A DNA stretch of 64,000 bases from Streptomyces sp. B21-083 (GTDB taxonomy: Bacteria; Actinomycetota; Actinomycetes; Streptomycetales; Streptomycetaceae), in contig NZ_JARUND010000001.1 in the NCBI RefSeq assembly GCF_036898825.1, positions 3,224,001-3,288,000 of the forward strand. Direction: 5' to 3'. Position numbers and translations under genes: made by a program. The notes below the pieces were generated by a model that was not told the origin of the DNA, did not search any database, and worked only from the letters and a program-made list of their open reading frames with translations. The number at the start of each line of letters is the position of its first letter. The first letter of the stretch is position 1. Shown here one piece after another: positions 44,368 through 54,284 of the stretch.

Positions 44368-45165
44368 GTGACAACGACACTTGAGTTCCCCGTGCTGCTG
44401 CGCCTGATCGACGAACGGTCGACCGCCTTCCGCGCCGCGGTCGCCTCCGCGCCCAGCCTCGACGTGCAGGTGCCGACCTGCCCCGAGTGGACGCTGTTCG
44501 ATCTGGCACAGCACATCGGCGAGGGGCGCCGCGACTGGGCCGCCACCGTCGCCGCCGGGCCTGCTCCGGCCAAATCGGCAGCGGAGGGCGCTCCCGCCGC
44601 ACCTCGGGAGCGCGAGGCGCTGCTGGCCTGGTTGGCGGAGTCCACGGAACGACTGCTGGACGCACTGCGGAAGGCCGGCCCTGATCGCGGTTGCTGGACG
44701 TGGTGGGACACGTCGCAGTCGCCGCAGACCTCCGGTGCCGTAGCTCGGCACCAGCTCCAGCAGCTGGCGGTGCACACCTACGACGCCCAGATCACCGTGG
44801 GTGCCCCGCAGCCGCTGCCGGCCGAGGTGGCACTCGATGGTGTCGACGAGTTCCTGTCCACCTGCGTCGCAACGACGAGTGCCTGGCCACACGAGCCCGC
44901 TGTCGTCGACTTCCACGCCTCCGAGGGGCGCTCCTGGCGCCTCTCGCTCTCCGCCGACGGCGCACGGACCGCCCGTCTCCCCGGGCCCGGCACCATATCG
45001 GCCACCGCTGCAGACCAGGATCCGGACGCCGCCAACTTCTCCGCCCGGGGCACGGCCGACGAGCTGGTCCTCATCCTGTACGACCGTATCCCGATCAACT
45101 CCCTGAAGCTCGACGGCGACCGACGTATCTTCGACCAGCTCAGCGCCTGGGACCCGGATGAGTAG
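44368..45165 (+). CDS. Maleylpyruvate isomerase-family mycothiol-dependent protein
   Basis: A 265-residue DinB-like/MDMPI protein. The N-terminal four-helix bundle has CPEWTLFDLAQHIGEGRRDW with a metal-ligand histidine, and ARHQLQQLAVHTYDAQ supplies two more. The C-terminal domain has the usual alpha/beta MDMPI_C layout. Members isomerise or transfer with mycothiol as cofactor; substrate unknown. GTG start at 44368. It lies in the accessory stretch between the duplicated initiator tRNAs. Confidence 0.85.
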   Translation: MTTTLEFPVLLRLIDERSTAFRAAVASAPSLDVQVPTCPEWTLFDLAQHIGEGRRDWAATVAAGPAPAKSAAEGAPAAPREREALLAWLAESTERLLDALRKAGPDRGCWTWWDTSQSPQTSGAVARHQLQQLAVHTYDAQITVGAPQPLPAEVALDGVDEFLSTCVATTSAWPHEPAVVDFHASEGRSWRLSLSADGARTARLPGPGTISATAADQDPDAANFSARGTADELVLILYDRIPINSLKLDGDRRIFDQLSAWDPDE

Positions 45166-45455
45166 GACGGGACGATGCGCCCCGGCGAACGCCCCGAGGC
45201 ACGCCTCCCGTCAACGGATACAGCCACTCTGCGGTGGCCGCGAGGCCGCTGGGCGAGCAGAACGCCACAGCTGCGAAGCGGCTGCCCAAGGGCGGCCCAC
45301 AAGCTGATCGGCGCGCCTGGTCGGCACTGACGCCGTCAGTTCTCCTCGCCGTCCTCGCCGTCCTCGCTCTTCCGCCTCCAGGCCACCGAGGCCGAGCACT
45401 GGGACCGCGGATGGGAAGTCGACCGAGCCGCTCTGCCCGGTCGTAACGCCTGCGG

Positions 45456-46100
45456 TCACCGACCTGGCCGGCCCCCGCCGTCGCGCTGATCCTCGATGCG
45501 GACAGTGAGGTCAGGCCAGTGCTTGGCCCAGCCCGCCAGGTCACCAGCGGTCAGGGACCACTGCGAACGCAGGGCTTTGTCCGGCAGGAAGCGGACGCAG
45601 GTTCCCGTGGTGCCGTTGGACTCGATGGGCTCCAGATCGGTCACCGGGATGCCGTGCTCATAGCGCTGGTTCCAGGATCCGTTGAGACGCCGGTTGGTAT
45701 GAATCAGCCACTCGCTGAGTGCTGCGACGACGGACATGCCGCGACGCGGATGTCCGTCCGGAAGCCTTTCCGCCTCTGGGAGGTCGAAGAACCGGAGGTC
45801 CTTCGTGGCCATGACCGGCTTCTTCACCACCCGGCCATGCGCGTCGACCCGAGTGTCGGTGCCCCGTCCGTCATCCTTCACCGACAAGGAGCCGTCGGTA
45901 TGCAGCGTGATCACGCAGCGTCCACCACCCCGGCTCGCTGCCTCGTCAGCGGCATAAGCAACGACCTCAAGAACAAGGTGTCCCGGCCCGCACGGAGCGA
46001 ACTGTGCTGGTTCCTGGTGGATTTGAGCGAGATGGTCCGCGTTCACGATGCCAGCCCAATCGTGCGTGGTGTTGACCCAAGAGGCACTTGATCCATCCAT
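45456..46100 (-). CDS. GHKL-type ATP-binding protein (gyrase B-like N-terminal domain)
   Basis: A 214-residue protein resembling only the ATPase part of GyrB. It has LVLEVVAYAADEAASRGGGR (N box region, the usual Glu-Asn partly altered), VKDDGRGTDTRVDAHG (G1 box) and a later RRGMSVVAALSEWL segment. There is no topoisomerase core, so it is not a gyrase subunit; standalone proteins of this kind occur in streptomycetes with unknown role. It sits between a mycothiol-type enzyme and an integrase remnant, so transfer is possible. The 290-bp gap at 45166-45455 holds nothing recognisable. Confidence 0.7.
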   Translation of the reverse strand: MDGSSASWVNTTHDWAGIVNADHLAQIHQEPAQFAPCGPGHLVLEVVAYAADEAASRGGGRCVITLHTDGSLSVKDDGRGTDTRVDAHGRVVKKPVMATKDLRFFDLPEAERLPDGHPRRGMSVVAALSEWLIHTNRRLNGSWNQRYEHGIPVTDLEPIESNGTTGTCVRFLPDKALRSQWSLTAGDLAGWAKHWPDLTVRIEDQRDGGGRPGR

Positions 46101-46149
46101 CTGAAAAGTATCCGTCGAGGCTCTCGTTCAGGTTGCCGAAACGAACTGC

Positions 46150-46815
46150 TCAGCAGTGATCGTCAGGGCTGGGCTCAGCCCTCTCGCCGAGCTCTGCGAG
46201 GAGGCCACGGATCCGGTCGGCGATGGCGTTGTGCCGTTCGACCTCGCGGGGCCGGCCGCGCTCGACGGCATCCTGAGCGAGTTGCTGCTCACGGGCGAGC
46301 CGGGATCGCAGGCGCGGTGCGTACTCACCGGTGGTGAGGAACTTCGAGCATCGGAGGTAGAGATCGCACTCGCAGGGCCCTTCGGCGGGTGCCCGCAGGC
46401 AGTAGCGTCGAGGCAGTCATGGGTGAGCCGGGCGATCTCTCCACGGCTGACCCCGCTCCAGCGCAGGACGAACAGGGCAGCCCGTTGAGCCGGTCCGACT
46501 CGTCCCTGGGGATGAAGCGGGGCAGCCGCATGGGAAGTGTTGGCAGGTCCGAGCGGCCGAGCAGAGGCCGGGCGGGGACGTCGGTCCATCCCCACTGACT
46601 GCTCTCGCGGAAGAATCGCAGCAGCGGGCTGATGTAGCCGTAGCGGGTCCCCACTGACAGTGGTAGCGGAAGGCGTCGCGAGCGTTGCGCACGGATTCGG
46701 CCCGGTCGGTGCTCTGGAGGCGTCCGGCCAGCCAGCGATTGACGGGTGCGGCGACCGTGGGCGGGGTGTCGGCCGGGGTGAGTTCTTCGCGCCATAGTTC
46801 GCGGCCCTTCGGCAC
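46150..46815 (-). pseudogene. Degraded tyrosine-recombinase (integrase) remnant
   Basis: Successive pieces of a Streptomyces-type integrase occur in three frames: an N-terminal SAM-like part (TPPTVAAPVNRWLAGRLQST), then GYISPLLRFFRESSQWGWTD with PARPLLGRSDLPTLP, then VLRWSGVSRGEIARLTHDCL, and finally CECDLYLRCSKFLTTGEYAP to the stop at 46150. The catalytic core with the Arg-His-x-x-Arg and Tyr residues is missing between the last two parts, so it is non-functional. It marks a former integration event. Confidence 0.8.
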
Positions 46816-46831
46816 TTCCGCCGCTTGAGGA

Positions 46832-46918
46832 CAAGGCCCGTTCAGGGCCGGCAGCGGAGGTCTGGGGGCGCAGCCCCCAGGAACGGGATGGGACGGGTAA
46901 GGGCGGCGGGGGCGAGAA
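46832..46918. repeat. GC-rich intergenic hairpin sequence, common Streptomyces type
   Basis: Contains a CTGGGGGC-GCA-GCCCCCAG hairpin (46862-46880) flanked by further GC-rich sequence. It ends the Sel1 gene transcript on the minus strand, or is a dispersed repeat; a different family from the copies at 14606, 26142 and 38504. Confidence 0.5.
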
Positions 46919-46941
46919 AATCCAGGCGCCCACCCGGAGGC

Positions 46942-48741
46942 TCACGCGGACAACTCCTCCCGCAACGCATCCCGCAACCGAGCCGCCCGCTCCGCAACCT
47001 CCCCCGGCCCCAGCGAAACCGCCAGATCAGCCCACCGCTGCCCCTCCGCCAACTCCCCCCGCCGCGCATACACCAGCGCCAGCCGCAACGCGGCCCGCCC
47101 ATGCCCCGCCTCAGCCGCCCGAGCCCACCACACCGCGGCCTCCGGCTCGCTCCCCTCCCGGGCCAGCAACAGCCCCAGGTTGAACGCCCCGTTTCGAGAC
47201 CCTGCCTCAGCGGCGGCCCGATACCACCGAGCCGCCTCCACCACGTCCCCGCGAGCCGACGCCAGCATCCCCACCCGCACCTGCGCCCGCCGATGCCCCT
47301 GGGAAGCCGCCCGCTCGTACCACTCCTCACACTCCGTCTTCTCGTGCGCGATCTCGCCCAGCTCATGCGCGGGCGCCTGCGGGCGCCGCGAGTCGAGCAC
47401 CGAGGCCAGCCGATACGCCGCCTCGGGGCTGCCCCCGCCCGCCGCACACCGCAGATACCGCTCGGCTTCCCGCTCGTCCCCGTCGCGGAGCCGGGCGATG
47501 CCGACCTGCAGCGCCGCCTCGGTGTGCCCGGCGCCGGCGGCCCGCTCGTACCAGCGCAGCGCAGCCGCTTCCTCGCCCCGTCCGGCGTGCAGGATCCCCA
47601 GGTTGAAGGCCGCGTCCACACTTCCCGCCTCGGCCGCCTTGGAGAACCACGGCTCGGCCCCGGCCGCGTCCCCGCCCTGCAGCAGCAGAATGGCGAGCGC
47701 GTTCGCGGCCTCGCGGTGTCCGGCGTACGCGGCCCGCCGGTACCACTGTTCGGCCTGCGCGGTACGCGACTGCTCGGCGCAGAGCAGCCCGAGGTTGTAC
47801 GCGCCGTTCACATCCCCGGCATCCATGGCCGCTCGGTACCAGCGCTCGGCGGTCTGGGTCTCGCCCCGCTCGGCGTGCAGCGCTCCCAGCGCGTTGGCGG
47901 CGTTGCCGTCCCCGTCCTGGGCAGCACGCAGCCACCACACGGCGGCGCTCTCGGAGTCGCCCGCGTCGCGCAGCAGGAATCCGAGCGCGCACGCGGCCCG
48001 GGCCTCGCCGTCCTTGGCGGACGTCAGATACCAGCGTCCGGCCTCCTTGAGCTCACCGCGCTTCTCCAGAATGGCCCCGAGATGCAGCGCGGCCCGCTGA
48101 TGTCCCCGGGCGGCAGCCTGCCGGTACCACTGCTCGGCCTCCCCGGCACCACCGGCGCCCGCACCCTCCTCGGCACCGGCGTCGGCCACGGCCTTGCGGT
48201 CGAGCGCGCGGGCCATCCGGTACGCGGCCTCCCGGTGCCCTCGTTCGGCGGCGACGCGCATCCACTGCTCCGTGGCCGCGTCCCCGCGGTGTTCCATCAG
48301 ATCGGCGAGGGCGTACGCGCCCAGCACGTGCCCCTGCTCGGCGGACTGGCGCAGCCAGTACTCGGCGGCCGGCTCGTCGCCGCGCTCACGGTGGTGACGG
48401 CCGAGTGCGTGCGCGGCGGGAGCCGATCCCGCGACGGCGGCGATCCGCCACCAGCCGGCGGCGTCGTCCGCGTACCCGCGCTGGTGGAGGAGAACGCCAA
48501 GGTTGTTGGCCGCGGCACGGTCACCGGCGGCGGTGGCGGCACGCAGCTGAGGCTCGGCTCCGTCGAGATCACCGCGGCGCAGCAGCATGGCTCCGAGGAC
48601 ACTCATCGCCTCGACGTCGCCGGCCTCGGCGGCGAGCCGTTGGCGTGCCTCTTCTACCGCCTCGCCGGTTTCGTCCCGGTCGGAAGGCTGCACAAATCGC
48701 CCTGTCTCCAACAGAGTTGCCTTGTCCCCCATAACGTCCAT
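46942..48741 (-). CDS. Large Sel1/TPR-repeat protein
   Basis: A 599-residue cytoplasmic protein composed almost entirely of about 14 Sel1-like repeats. Each is about 35-36 residues with the pattern A..WY..AA..G...AA..LG.L....G; for example AERWYRAAMDAGDVNGAYNL. It probably scaffolds protein complexes. A Gly/Ala/Glu-rich insertion (EEGAGAGGAGEA) lies about one third along. Start MDVMGDKATLLE at 48741, or the second Met at 48732. No catalytic residues. Conserved near the initiator tRNA in related strains, as far as I recall. Confidence 0.85.
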   Translation of the reverse strand: MDVMGDKATLLETGRFVQPSDRDETGEAVEEARQRLAAEAGDVEAMSVLGAMLLRRGDLDGAEPQLRAATAAGDRAAANNLGVLLHQRGYADDAAGWWRIAAVAGSAPAAHALGRHHRERGDEPAAEYWLRQSAEQGHVLGAYALADLMEHRGDAATEQWMRVAAERGHREAAYRMARALDRKAVADAGAEEGAGAGGAGEAEQWYRQAAARGHQRAALHLGAILEKRGELKEAGRWYLTSAKDGEARAACALGFLLRDAGDSESAAVWWLRAAQDGDGNAANALGALHAERGETQTAERWYRAAMDAGDVNGAYNLGLLCAEQSRTAQAEQWYRRAAYAGHREAANALAILLLQGGDAAGAEPWFSKAAEAGSVDAAFNLGILHAGRGEEAAALRWYERAAGAGHTEAALQVGIARLRDGDEREAERYLRCAAGGGSPEAAYRLASVLDSRRPQAPAHELGEIAHEKTECEEWYERAASQGHRRAQVRVGMLASARGDVVEAARWYRAAAEAGSRNGAFNLGLLLAREGSEPEAAVWWARAAEAGHGRAALRLALVYARRGELAEGQRWADLAVSLGPGEVAERAARLRDALREELSA

Positions 48742-48905
48742 CGTCGCACCACCTGCAACCTGGGTACACCTGGTATACCGCAGCCAGTGAGGTCAATTCA
48801 GCGTTTTGTCGACATGCCCACAGAGAGACAAGTCAAACACAGTTCCCCTCAAGTGCCCCTGGAAGGCGCGACCTTAACCTGGTCGGCACATGCGTTCGCA
48901 CACCA

Positions 48906-48940
48906 CGAAGGCCCGGATCCTTTAAGGATCCGGGCCTTCG
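48906..48940 (-). terminator. Terminator after initiator tRNA copy 2
   Basis: A perfect 15-bp stem (48906-48920 with 48926-48940) around TTTAA, 8 bp past the tRNA 3' end. Confidence 0.88.
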
Positions 48941-48947
48941 CGATCAG

Positions 48948-49021
48948 TAGCGGGGACAGGATTTGAACCTGCGACCTCTGGGTTATGAGCCCAGCGAGCT
49001 ACCGAGCTGCTCCACCCCGCG
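48948..49021 (-). tRNA. tRNA-fMet (CAT), initiator, copy 2
   Basis: A 74-base cloverleaf identical to the copy at 43710-43783, with anticodon CAT, three G-C pairs at the base of the anticodon stem and no encoded CCA. Confidence 0.95.
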
Positions 49022-49090
49022 CCGTTGTGTTCTAACCGTACCACGGTGCGGGAGGAGCGGAGGCCGCAGCCTCAGCAGGGCCGACCAGCA

Positions 49091-52048
49091 CTAACCGCTG
49101 CTGGGACTGCTACTGGGACTGCTACTTGGGCTGCCGCTGGGACTGGGGCTCGTCTTACCGGCCTTGTCGGCCGCGGACTGCGCCTCCTCGGCCCGCTTGA
49201 GGGCGTCCTCAAGGTTTGCCTGCGCCTTGCCGTACGCCTCCCAGTCGCCCTTCTGGAGGGCCGTCTGCCCATCGGCGAAGGCCTTCTGTGCGTCGGTGAG
49301 CGCCTGTTGGACCGTCGGGTTGTCGGACGTCGGCGGCGGTGTCGTCGTACCGTCGCCCTCGTCCGGTGGCGCGGTGGTCGTGCCCTCCGCCCCGAAGACC
49401 TTGTTGAGCGCGGCGTCGAGTGTGTCCTCGAAGGCGGTCTGGCCGCCGTAGGTCACCAACACCTTGCGCAACAGCGGGTACTTGAGTCCGCTGCCGCGTA
49501 CGTAGACGGGTTCCACGTAGAGCAGCCCGCCGTCGAGAGGCACTGTCAGCAGGTTGCCGTACTCGATCTCCGAGTCCCCGCCTCTCAGCAGCCTGATGGA
49601 CTCGGCGATGTCCTGTTCGGAGTTGAACTGGCTCTGGACCTGTTTGGGTCCGTCGACGGTTCTGCTCGTCGGCAGTTTCAGGATTCTGATCCTGCCGTAA
49701 TCGCTCGTGCCCGCCTCGGCGTTGACCGACATGAAGGCGCTCAGGTTGTCCCGGCCGTTCGGCGTGAACGTCGTCGTCAGGGAGAACGCCTGGGCCTGCT
49801 GGTCGGGCATCTTCATGCTCAGGTAGTACGGCGGCACCGCGTCGCCCGACTTGTTGCTCGGGTCGTCCGGCACCTGCCACACCTCGGAGCCGCTGAGGAA
49901 CGTCGAGGCACTCGCCACGTGGTAGCGGGTGAGCAGCTCGCGCTGAACCTTGAACAGGTCCTGCGGATACCGGAGATGGGCCATCAGCGAGGCCGAGATG
50001 TCGCTCTTCGGTTCGACCGTGTTCGGGAACGCCTTCATCCAGGTCTTCAGGACCGGGTCCTTGGTGTCCCACTGGTAGAGCTTGACCTCGCCGGTGTACG
50101 CGTCGACGGTCGCCTTCACCGAGTTGCGGATGTAGTTGACCTGGTTCTGCTGGGCCACCACCGCACGCTGGTTGTTGTTGGCGGTGAGCGAGTCGGCCGT
50201 CGTGTCACCCAGGGTGGTGCGGGAGGCGTACGGATAGCCGTTCGTCGTCGTGTACGCGTCGACGATCCACTGGATCTCACCGTCGACGACGGCCGGGTAG
50301 GCGTCGCCGTCGATGGTCAGCCAGGGCGCGACCGCCTCGACCCGCTCCTTGGGTGTGCGGTTGTACAGAATCCGCGAACCCTCGCCGATGGCACCGGAGT
50401 AGAGGATCTGCGGCTCGCTGAACGCGACGGCGTACGCTGCGCGGTTTATCGGGCTGGAGAGGCTGACACCGCTCTTCGCCTTGTAGCTGGTGGTCTTCTC
50501 ACCGGCGTCGTCGGAGTAGTCGATCTCCTTCTGGGGACCGCCGACGATCGAGTACTGGCTGGTCTTCTCGCCGTAGTAGATCCGCTGCTGGTACGTCCCG
50601 AGGTCACCCGTGGACGGCAGGTCGGACTCGGTGAAGACCGGGCGTCCCTCGGCGTCCGCCGTGGTGCCCTTGGCCGCGACCACACCGAATCCGTGCGTGT
50701 AACGGAAGTGGTCGTTGATCCAGTTGTTCTTCGGAATGCCGTTGAGGTTCAGCTCGCGCAGACCGATGACCGTGTCCTGGTCCTTGCCGTCCTTGCTGTA
50801 CCGGTCGACATCCAGGTTGGTCGGGAACGCGTAGTAGTTACGCATCTGCTGGAGCTGCTGGAACGTCGGCGACACGATGTTCGGGTCCATGATGCGGATG
50901 CTCGCCGTGGCGTCCACGTCGTCCCGCAGCTTGGTCTTGTCCTCCGTGTCACTGCGGCCGGCGTACTCGCTGACCTTGGCGCCGTCGATGCCGTACGCCT
51001 CGCGCGTCGCCTTCAGGTTCTTCTCGACGTACGGGGCTTCCTTCGCCTGCTCGTTCGGCTGGACCTGGAACTTCTGCACGATCGCCGGGTACAGCCCGCC
51101 GATGAGGATGGCCGAGAGGACCATCAGTCCGAAGCCGATGACGGGCAACTGCCAGGTGCGCCGCCACAGGGTCGCGAAGAACAGCAGCGAGCAGATGATG
51201 GCGATGCAGAACAGGATCGTCTTGGCCGGCAGGTAGGCGTTGGCGTCGACGTACCGCAGACCCGTCCAGTTGCCGGTCGCCTTGAAGTCGCTCGACTTCA
51301 CCGCGAGGCCGTACCGGTCGAGCCAGTACGCGACCGCCTTGAGGGCGACGAAGATACCCAGCAGCACGGACAGATGCCCGGTCGCCGCGGCCGTGGCACG
51401 GGCACCCGGGCTGGTGACGCGCAGCCCGCCGTACAGATAGTGGGTGAGGGCGGCGGCGATCAGGGAGAGGATCGTGGCCGCGAAGCCGAAGCCCATCAGG
51501 AAGCGGTACCAGGGCAGGTCGAAGGCGTAGAAGGACACGTCCAGACCGAACTGGGGGTCCTTCTGTCCGAAGGACACCCCGTTGACCCACATCAGCCAGG
51601 TCCGCCACTGCCCGGACGCCGACGCGCCCGCGATGAGACCGACCAGGGCGGTGATACCGAGCAACAGCCACTTCTTGTAAGGGGCGATGCCCATGCGGTA
51701 CCGGTCAAGGCTCTGCTGCTCCATCGACATGGCACTCAGCGGCGGGCGCAGCCGGTGCGCCAGCCAGATGTTCACCCCCACCGCTGTGGCCATCAGCAGA
51801 CCGAAGACGAGGAAAAGACCGATCTTGGTCCACAGCGTGGTCGTGAAGACAGATGAGTAGTCGACCGAGCGGTACCAGAGCCACTCCGTCCAGAAGCCCG
51901 CGAACATGATGAACGCCATGCCGAGTACGGCAAGGACACCCAGTGTCATGAGCAGGGTCCGGACGCGCCGGGACGGGCGGCCCACTCTGATCCGTGGCCC
52001 CTGCGGGCCTCCGCCGCGGTCCGGCATCTGGAAAGCCAAGGTTGGCAC
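49091..52048 (-). CDS. UPF0182 (COG1615) large membrane protein
   Basis: A 985-residue protein, typical length for the family. About seven transmembrane helices occupy residues 1-330 (first one [20 protein letters not shown]), followed by a large extracytoplasmic domain ([20 protein letters not shown] and later segments such as [13 protein letters not shown]) and a C-terminal low-complexity tail of Ser/Pro repeats. Found in almost all actinobacteria, function unknown. GTG at 52048 follows a GAGG-like site; Met at 52027 is an alternative. Confidence 0.9.
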   Translation of the reverse strand: MPTLAFQMPDRGGGPQGPRIRVGRPSRRVRTLLMTLGVLAVLGMAFIMFAGFWTEWLWYRSVDYSSVFTTTLWTKIGLFLVFGLLMATAVGVNIWLAHRLRPPLSAMSMEQQSLDRYRMGIAPYKKWLLLGITALVGLIAGASASGQWRTWLMWVNGVSFGQKDPQFGLDVSFYAFDLPWYRFLMGFGFAATILSLIAAALTHYLYGGLRVTSPGARATAAATGHLSVLLGIFVALKAVAYWLDRYGLAVKSSDFKATGNWTGLRYVDANAYLPAKTILFCIAIICSLLFFATLWRRTWQLPVIGFGLMVLSAILIGGLYPAIVQKFQVQPNEQAKEAPYVEKNLKATREAYGIDGAKVSEYAGRSDTEDKTKLRDDVDATASIRIMDPNIVSPTFQQLQQMRNYYAFPTNLDVDRYSKDGKDQDTVIGLRELNLNGIPKNNWINDHFRYTHGFGVVAAKGTTADAEGRPVFTESDLPSTGDLGTYQQRIYYGEKTSQYSIVGGPQKEIDYSDDAGEKTTSYKAKSGVSLSSPINRAAYAVAFSEPQILYSGAIGEGSRILYNRTPKERVEAVAPWLTIDGDAYPAVVDGEIQWIVDAYTTTNGYPYASRTTLGDTTADSLTANNNQRAVVAQQNQVNYIRNSVKATVDAYTGEVKLYQWDTKDPVLKTWMKAFPNTVEPKSDISASLMAHLRYPQDLFKVQRELLTRYHVASASTFLSGSEVWQVPDDPSNKSGDAVPPYYLSMKMPDQQAQAFSLTTTFTPNGRDNLSAFMSVNAEAGTSDYGRIRILKLPTSRTVDGPKQVQSQFNSEQDIAESIRLLRGGDSEIEYGNLLTVPLDGGLLYVEPVYVRGSGLKYPLLRKVLVTYGGQTAFEDTLDAALNKVFGAEGTTTAPPDEGDGTTTPPPTSDNPTVQQALTDAQKAFADGQTALQKGDWEAYGKAQANLEDALKRAEEAQSAADKAGKTSPSPSGSPSSSPSSSPSSG

Positions 52049-52191
52049 CTCAAAAGTCGCTGTCGGTCCGTCAGGCCCCCGTGATCGCGGACCATCCGTC
52101 AGGCCCGTGATCGTAGGGGCCTCACCTATGCAACTTACTCACGCTTTACTCGGTTCCCGTTTCGGGCCATGAACGAGGCAGGATTGTGACC

Positions 52192-52734
52192 ATGTCCAAC
52201 ACTCCCATGGCGGCGAACCCGCTCACCCGGGCCGTACTCGAGATCGACGAGTACGCCTCCGGCCTCGGCTGGGACCAGCCGGCTCGTCTCTTCGCCCTCG
52301 TAGACACCGCCCGTTTGCGGGTCCAGGAACCCGCTCTCGCCGCCCAGCTCGGCCTGGCCGACGAGCAGGCGACCACTGGTCTCACCCCGATCGAACAGGA
52401 CGAGATCCCGGCGGGCAAGCCGCTGGACGAGTTCCTCGCCACCATCGCCTGGCCGGACTCGGTGGTCGGTTGCGCCCTCACCGTCGAGCGCCTGATGCTC
52501 CCGCCGTCCGCGGAGGCGGCGGTCCCGCAGGGGCTGAGCGACAAGAAGCTGGCGGCCTGGGTCGCCGCGCACCCCGACCGTCAGGAGGTCCGGATGACGG
52601 TCGCGGTCCTGCGCGACGGCACACGTGACTCGGCGGTGCGCCTGCGCGAGAAGGACGCGGCGACGGAGGTGCTCACGGGCTCGGGCCTGGTGCCGGGCCT
52701 GGCGGAGGCACTGTCGGCGACGTTCGCGGACTGA
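52192..52734 (+). CDS. PPA1309-family conserved protein
   Basis: A 180-residue cytoplasmic protein of an actinobacterial family of unknown function. Landmarks are NPLTRAVLEIDEYASGLGWD at the start, WPDSVVGCALTVERLMLPP in the middle and DSAVRLREKDAATEVLTGSG near the end. I prefer the ATG at 52192, 9 bp after GAGGCAGG, to the GTG at 52186. It diverges from UPF0182 and converges on the protease gene. Confidence 0.85.
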   Translation: MSNTPMAANPLTRAVLEIDEYASGLGWDQPARLFALVDTARLRVQEPALAAQLGLADEQATTGLTPIEQDEIPAGKPLDEFLATIAWPDSVVGCALTVERLMLPPSAEAAVPQGLSDKKLAAWVAAHPDRQEVRMTVAVLRDGTRDSAVRLREKDAATEVLTGSGLVPGLAEALSATFAD

Positions 52735-52742
52735 CGGAGGAA

Positions 52743-52789
52743 CGAGTGAGCGGGTGCGCGGTCCACAGGACCGCGCACCCGCTCACTCG
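52743..52789. terminator. Bidirectional terminator
   Basis: A perfect 22-bp stem (52743-52764 with 52768-52789) around ACA, between convergent genes. Confidence 0.93.
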
Positions 52790-52810
52790 GTGCCGCTTAC
52801 TCCATGCCGC

Positions 52811-53905
52811 TTACTTGGTGCTGCACTTCGGCAGATCACCGGTGTCGCCGGAGCGGATGTCCTTGAGCGCGTTCAACGCGTCGCCGATGGTGCCCACCTT
52901 GACGAGCGTCAGCCCGTCGGGGGTGTCCGAGGCGGCGGCCGCGCAGTTGTCGGCCGGCGTCAGGAAGTACTGAGCCCCCTTGTCCCGGGCGCCGACGGTC
53001 TTCATCTCGATCCCGCCGATGGGGCCGACCACGCCGTCGTCGTCGATGGTGCCGGTGCCGGCCACGAACTTGCCGCCGGTGAGGCTTCCGGGCGTCAGCT
53101 TGTCGTAGATGCCGAGGGCGAACATGAGCCCCGCGCTGGGCCCTCCGACATCGGCGAGCTTGATGTCGATGGTGAACGGGAAGGTGTGGTCGGTCCCGGC
53201 GGAGATCCCGACGATGGCCCGCTCGGCATTCTCGTCGTCCGACCTGGTGGTCGTGATGGTGATGTCCCGCGCCTTGGTGGCCGCCCGGTTCGCCTTCTCG
53301 GCGGCGGCCTGCTCCGCGGCGGGCACGATGGTGAAGACGACCTTCTCACCGGCCTTGTGCTTGGTCACCAGCTTGGCGACGTCGGTGGGCACCTTGACCG
53401 CCGTACCGTCGACGGCCTTGATGACATCACCGGCGTGCAGCACGCCCTCTGAGGGGGACCCCTTCACGACAGTGGCGACGATCACCCAGGACTGCACCGG
53501 AACACCGAGTTTGTCCAGCGCCGCGACCTTGGCGCTCTCCTGGGACTGGCTGAACTCCTCCGCGTTCTCCTGGGTCGACTGCTCCTCGGTCTTGCCGTCC
53601 GGGTAGAGCGTGTCGTGCGGCACGACCTTGTTGTCGTGCGAGAGCCACCCGTACACCGCCTCGACAAGGTTCATCTTGTAGTCGGCGCTGGTGACCCGAA
53701 CGGTGGTCATGTTCAGGTGACCGGTGGTCGCGTAGGTCTTACGCCCGGAGATCTGCAGCACCGGCTCGCCACCGTGGTCCCCGAGAGTGTTCACGGTCGG
53801 CCCCGGCGACAGCTCCGAATACGGCACGGTGATGAACACTCCGGCGCACAGGAGCGCGATCAGCATCAGGGTGGAGGCGAGCATCGTCGCGGTGCGGCGT
53901 GGCAT
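52811..53905 (-). CDS. PDZ-domain S16 (Lon-type) secreted/membrane protease, YlbL-like
   Basis: A 364-residue protein with one N-terminal membrane anchor (ATMLASTLMLIALLCAGVFI), a PDZ domain in the middle (SWVIVATVVKGSPSEGVLHA with DVIKAVDGTAV) and a C-terminal Lon-type proteolytic domain. That domain carries catalytic Ser in DVGGPSAGLMFALGIYDKL and Lys in IGGIEMKTVGARDKGAQYFL. The dyad is intact. Such proteins degrade or process envelope proteins; B. subtilis YlbL is a cell-division checkpoint protease. It is transcribed convergently to the PPA1309 gene. Confidence 0.92.
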   Translation of the reverse strand: MPRRTATMLASTLMLIALLCAGVFITVPYSELSPGPTVNTLGDHGGEPVLQISGRKTYATTGHLNMTTVRVTSADYKMNLVEAVYGWLSHDNKVVPHDTLYPDGKTEEQSTQENAEEFSQSQESAKVAALDKLGVPVQSWVIVATVVKGSPSEGVLHAGDVIKAVDGTAVKVPTDVAKLVTKHKAGEKVVFTIVPAAEQAAAEKANRAATKARDITITTTRSDDENAERAIVGISAGTDHTFPFTIDIKLADVGGPSAGLMFALGIYDKLTPGSLTGGKFVAGTGTIDDDGVVGPIGGIEMKTVGARDKGAQYFLTPADNCAAAASDTPDGLTLVKVGTIGDALNALKDIRSGDTGDLPKCSTK

Positions 53906-53963
53906 GGCACGACAGTACGGGACGGTCCTGTCGGCACACCGTCAGGGCCGCCCGTACGGTGTC

Positions 53964-54122
53964 TCAGGTACGGGACTTCTCCATGGCCTCGCGGAACCGC
54001 TCGTAGCCGTCGAGCTCGGGCCCGTCACCGCGCGTTCTGCGCGTCCGGTTGGCCCAACTGCCCCACAGACCGGCGCCGACCGCAGCCACCAGCGGAATCA
54101 GCAACCAGGCGAGTGCCGCCAT
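53964..54122 (-). CDS. Small membrane protein
   Basis: A 52-residue protein with one helix (MAALAWLLIPLVAAVGAGLW) and a polar tail WANRTRRTRGDGPELDGYER. The ATG at 54122 is fixed by GGGAGGTCGGC just before it. No function assigned; often seen next to the protease gene in Streptomyces. Confidence 0.75.
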   Translation of the reverse strand: MAALAWLLIPLVAAVGAGLWGSWANRTRRTRGDGPELDGYERFREAMEKSRT

Positions 54123-54284
54123 GCCGACCTCCCAACCCCAAAGAGCCACCGCAACTGACTGATCAGCAGATTAACCTCCGCCGTGTCAACGCTCACGCGC
54201 GGGGGCCGGTTACGCAACCGGAGAGGCATCAACAGGCGCCAACCCGCCCTCCCGTCGCCCGACCACCACCCCTCAACGACGGCG

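Noticed and set aside
45166..45455. Short open frames between the MDMPI and GHKL genes
   Set aside because: No ribosome-binding site, no motif and mixed codon usage.
49025..51856. A 943-codon open frame opposite UPF0182
   Set aside because: Shadow of a conserved membrane protein; no domain or start signal.
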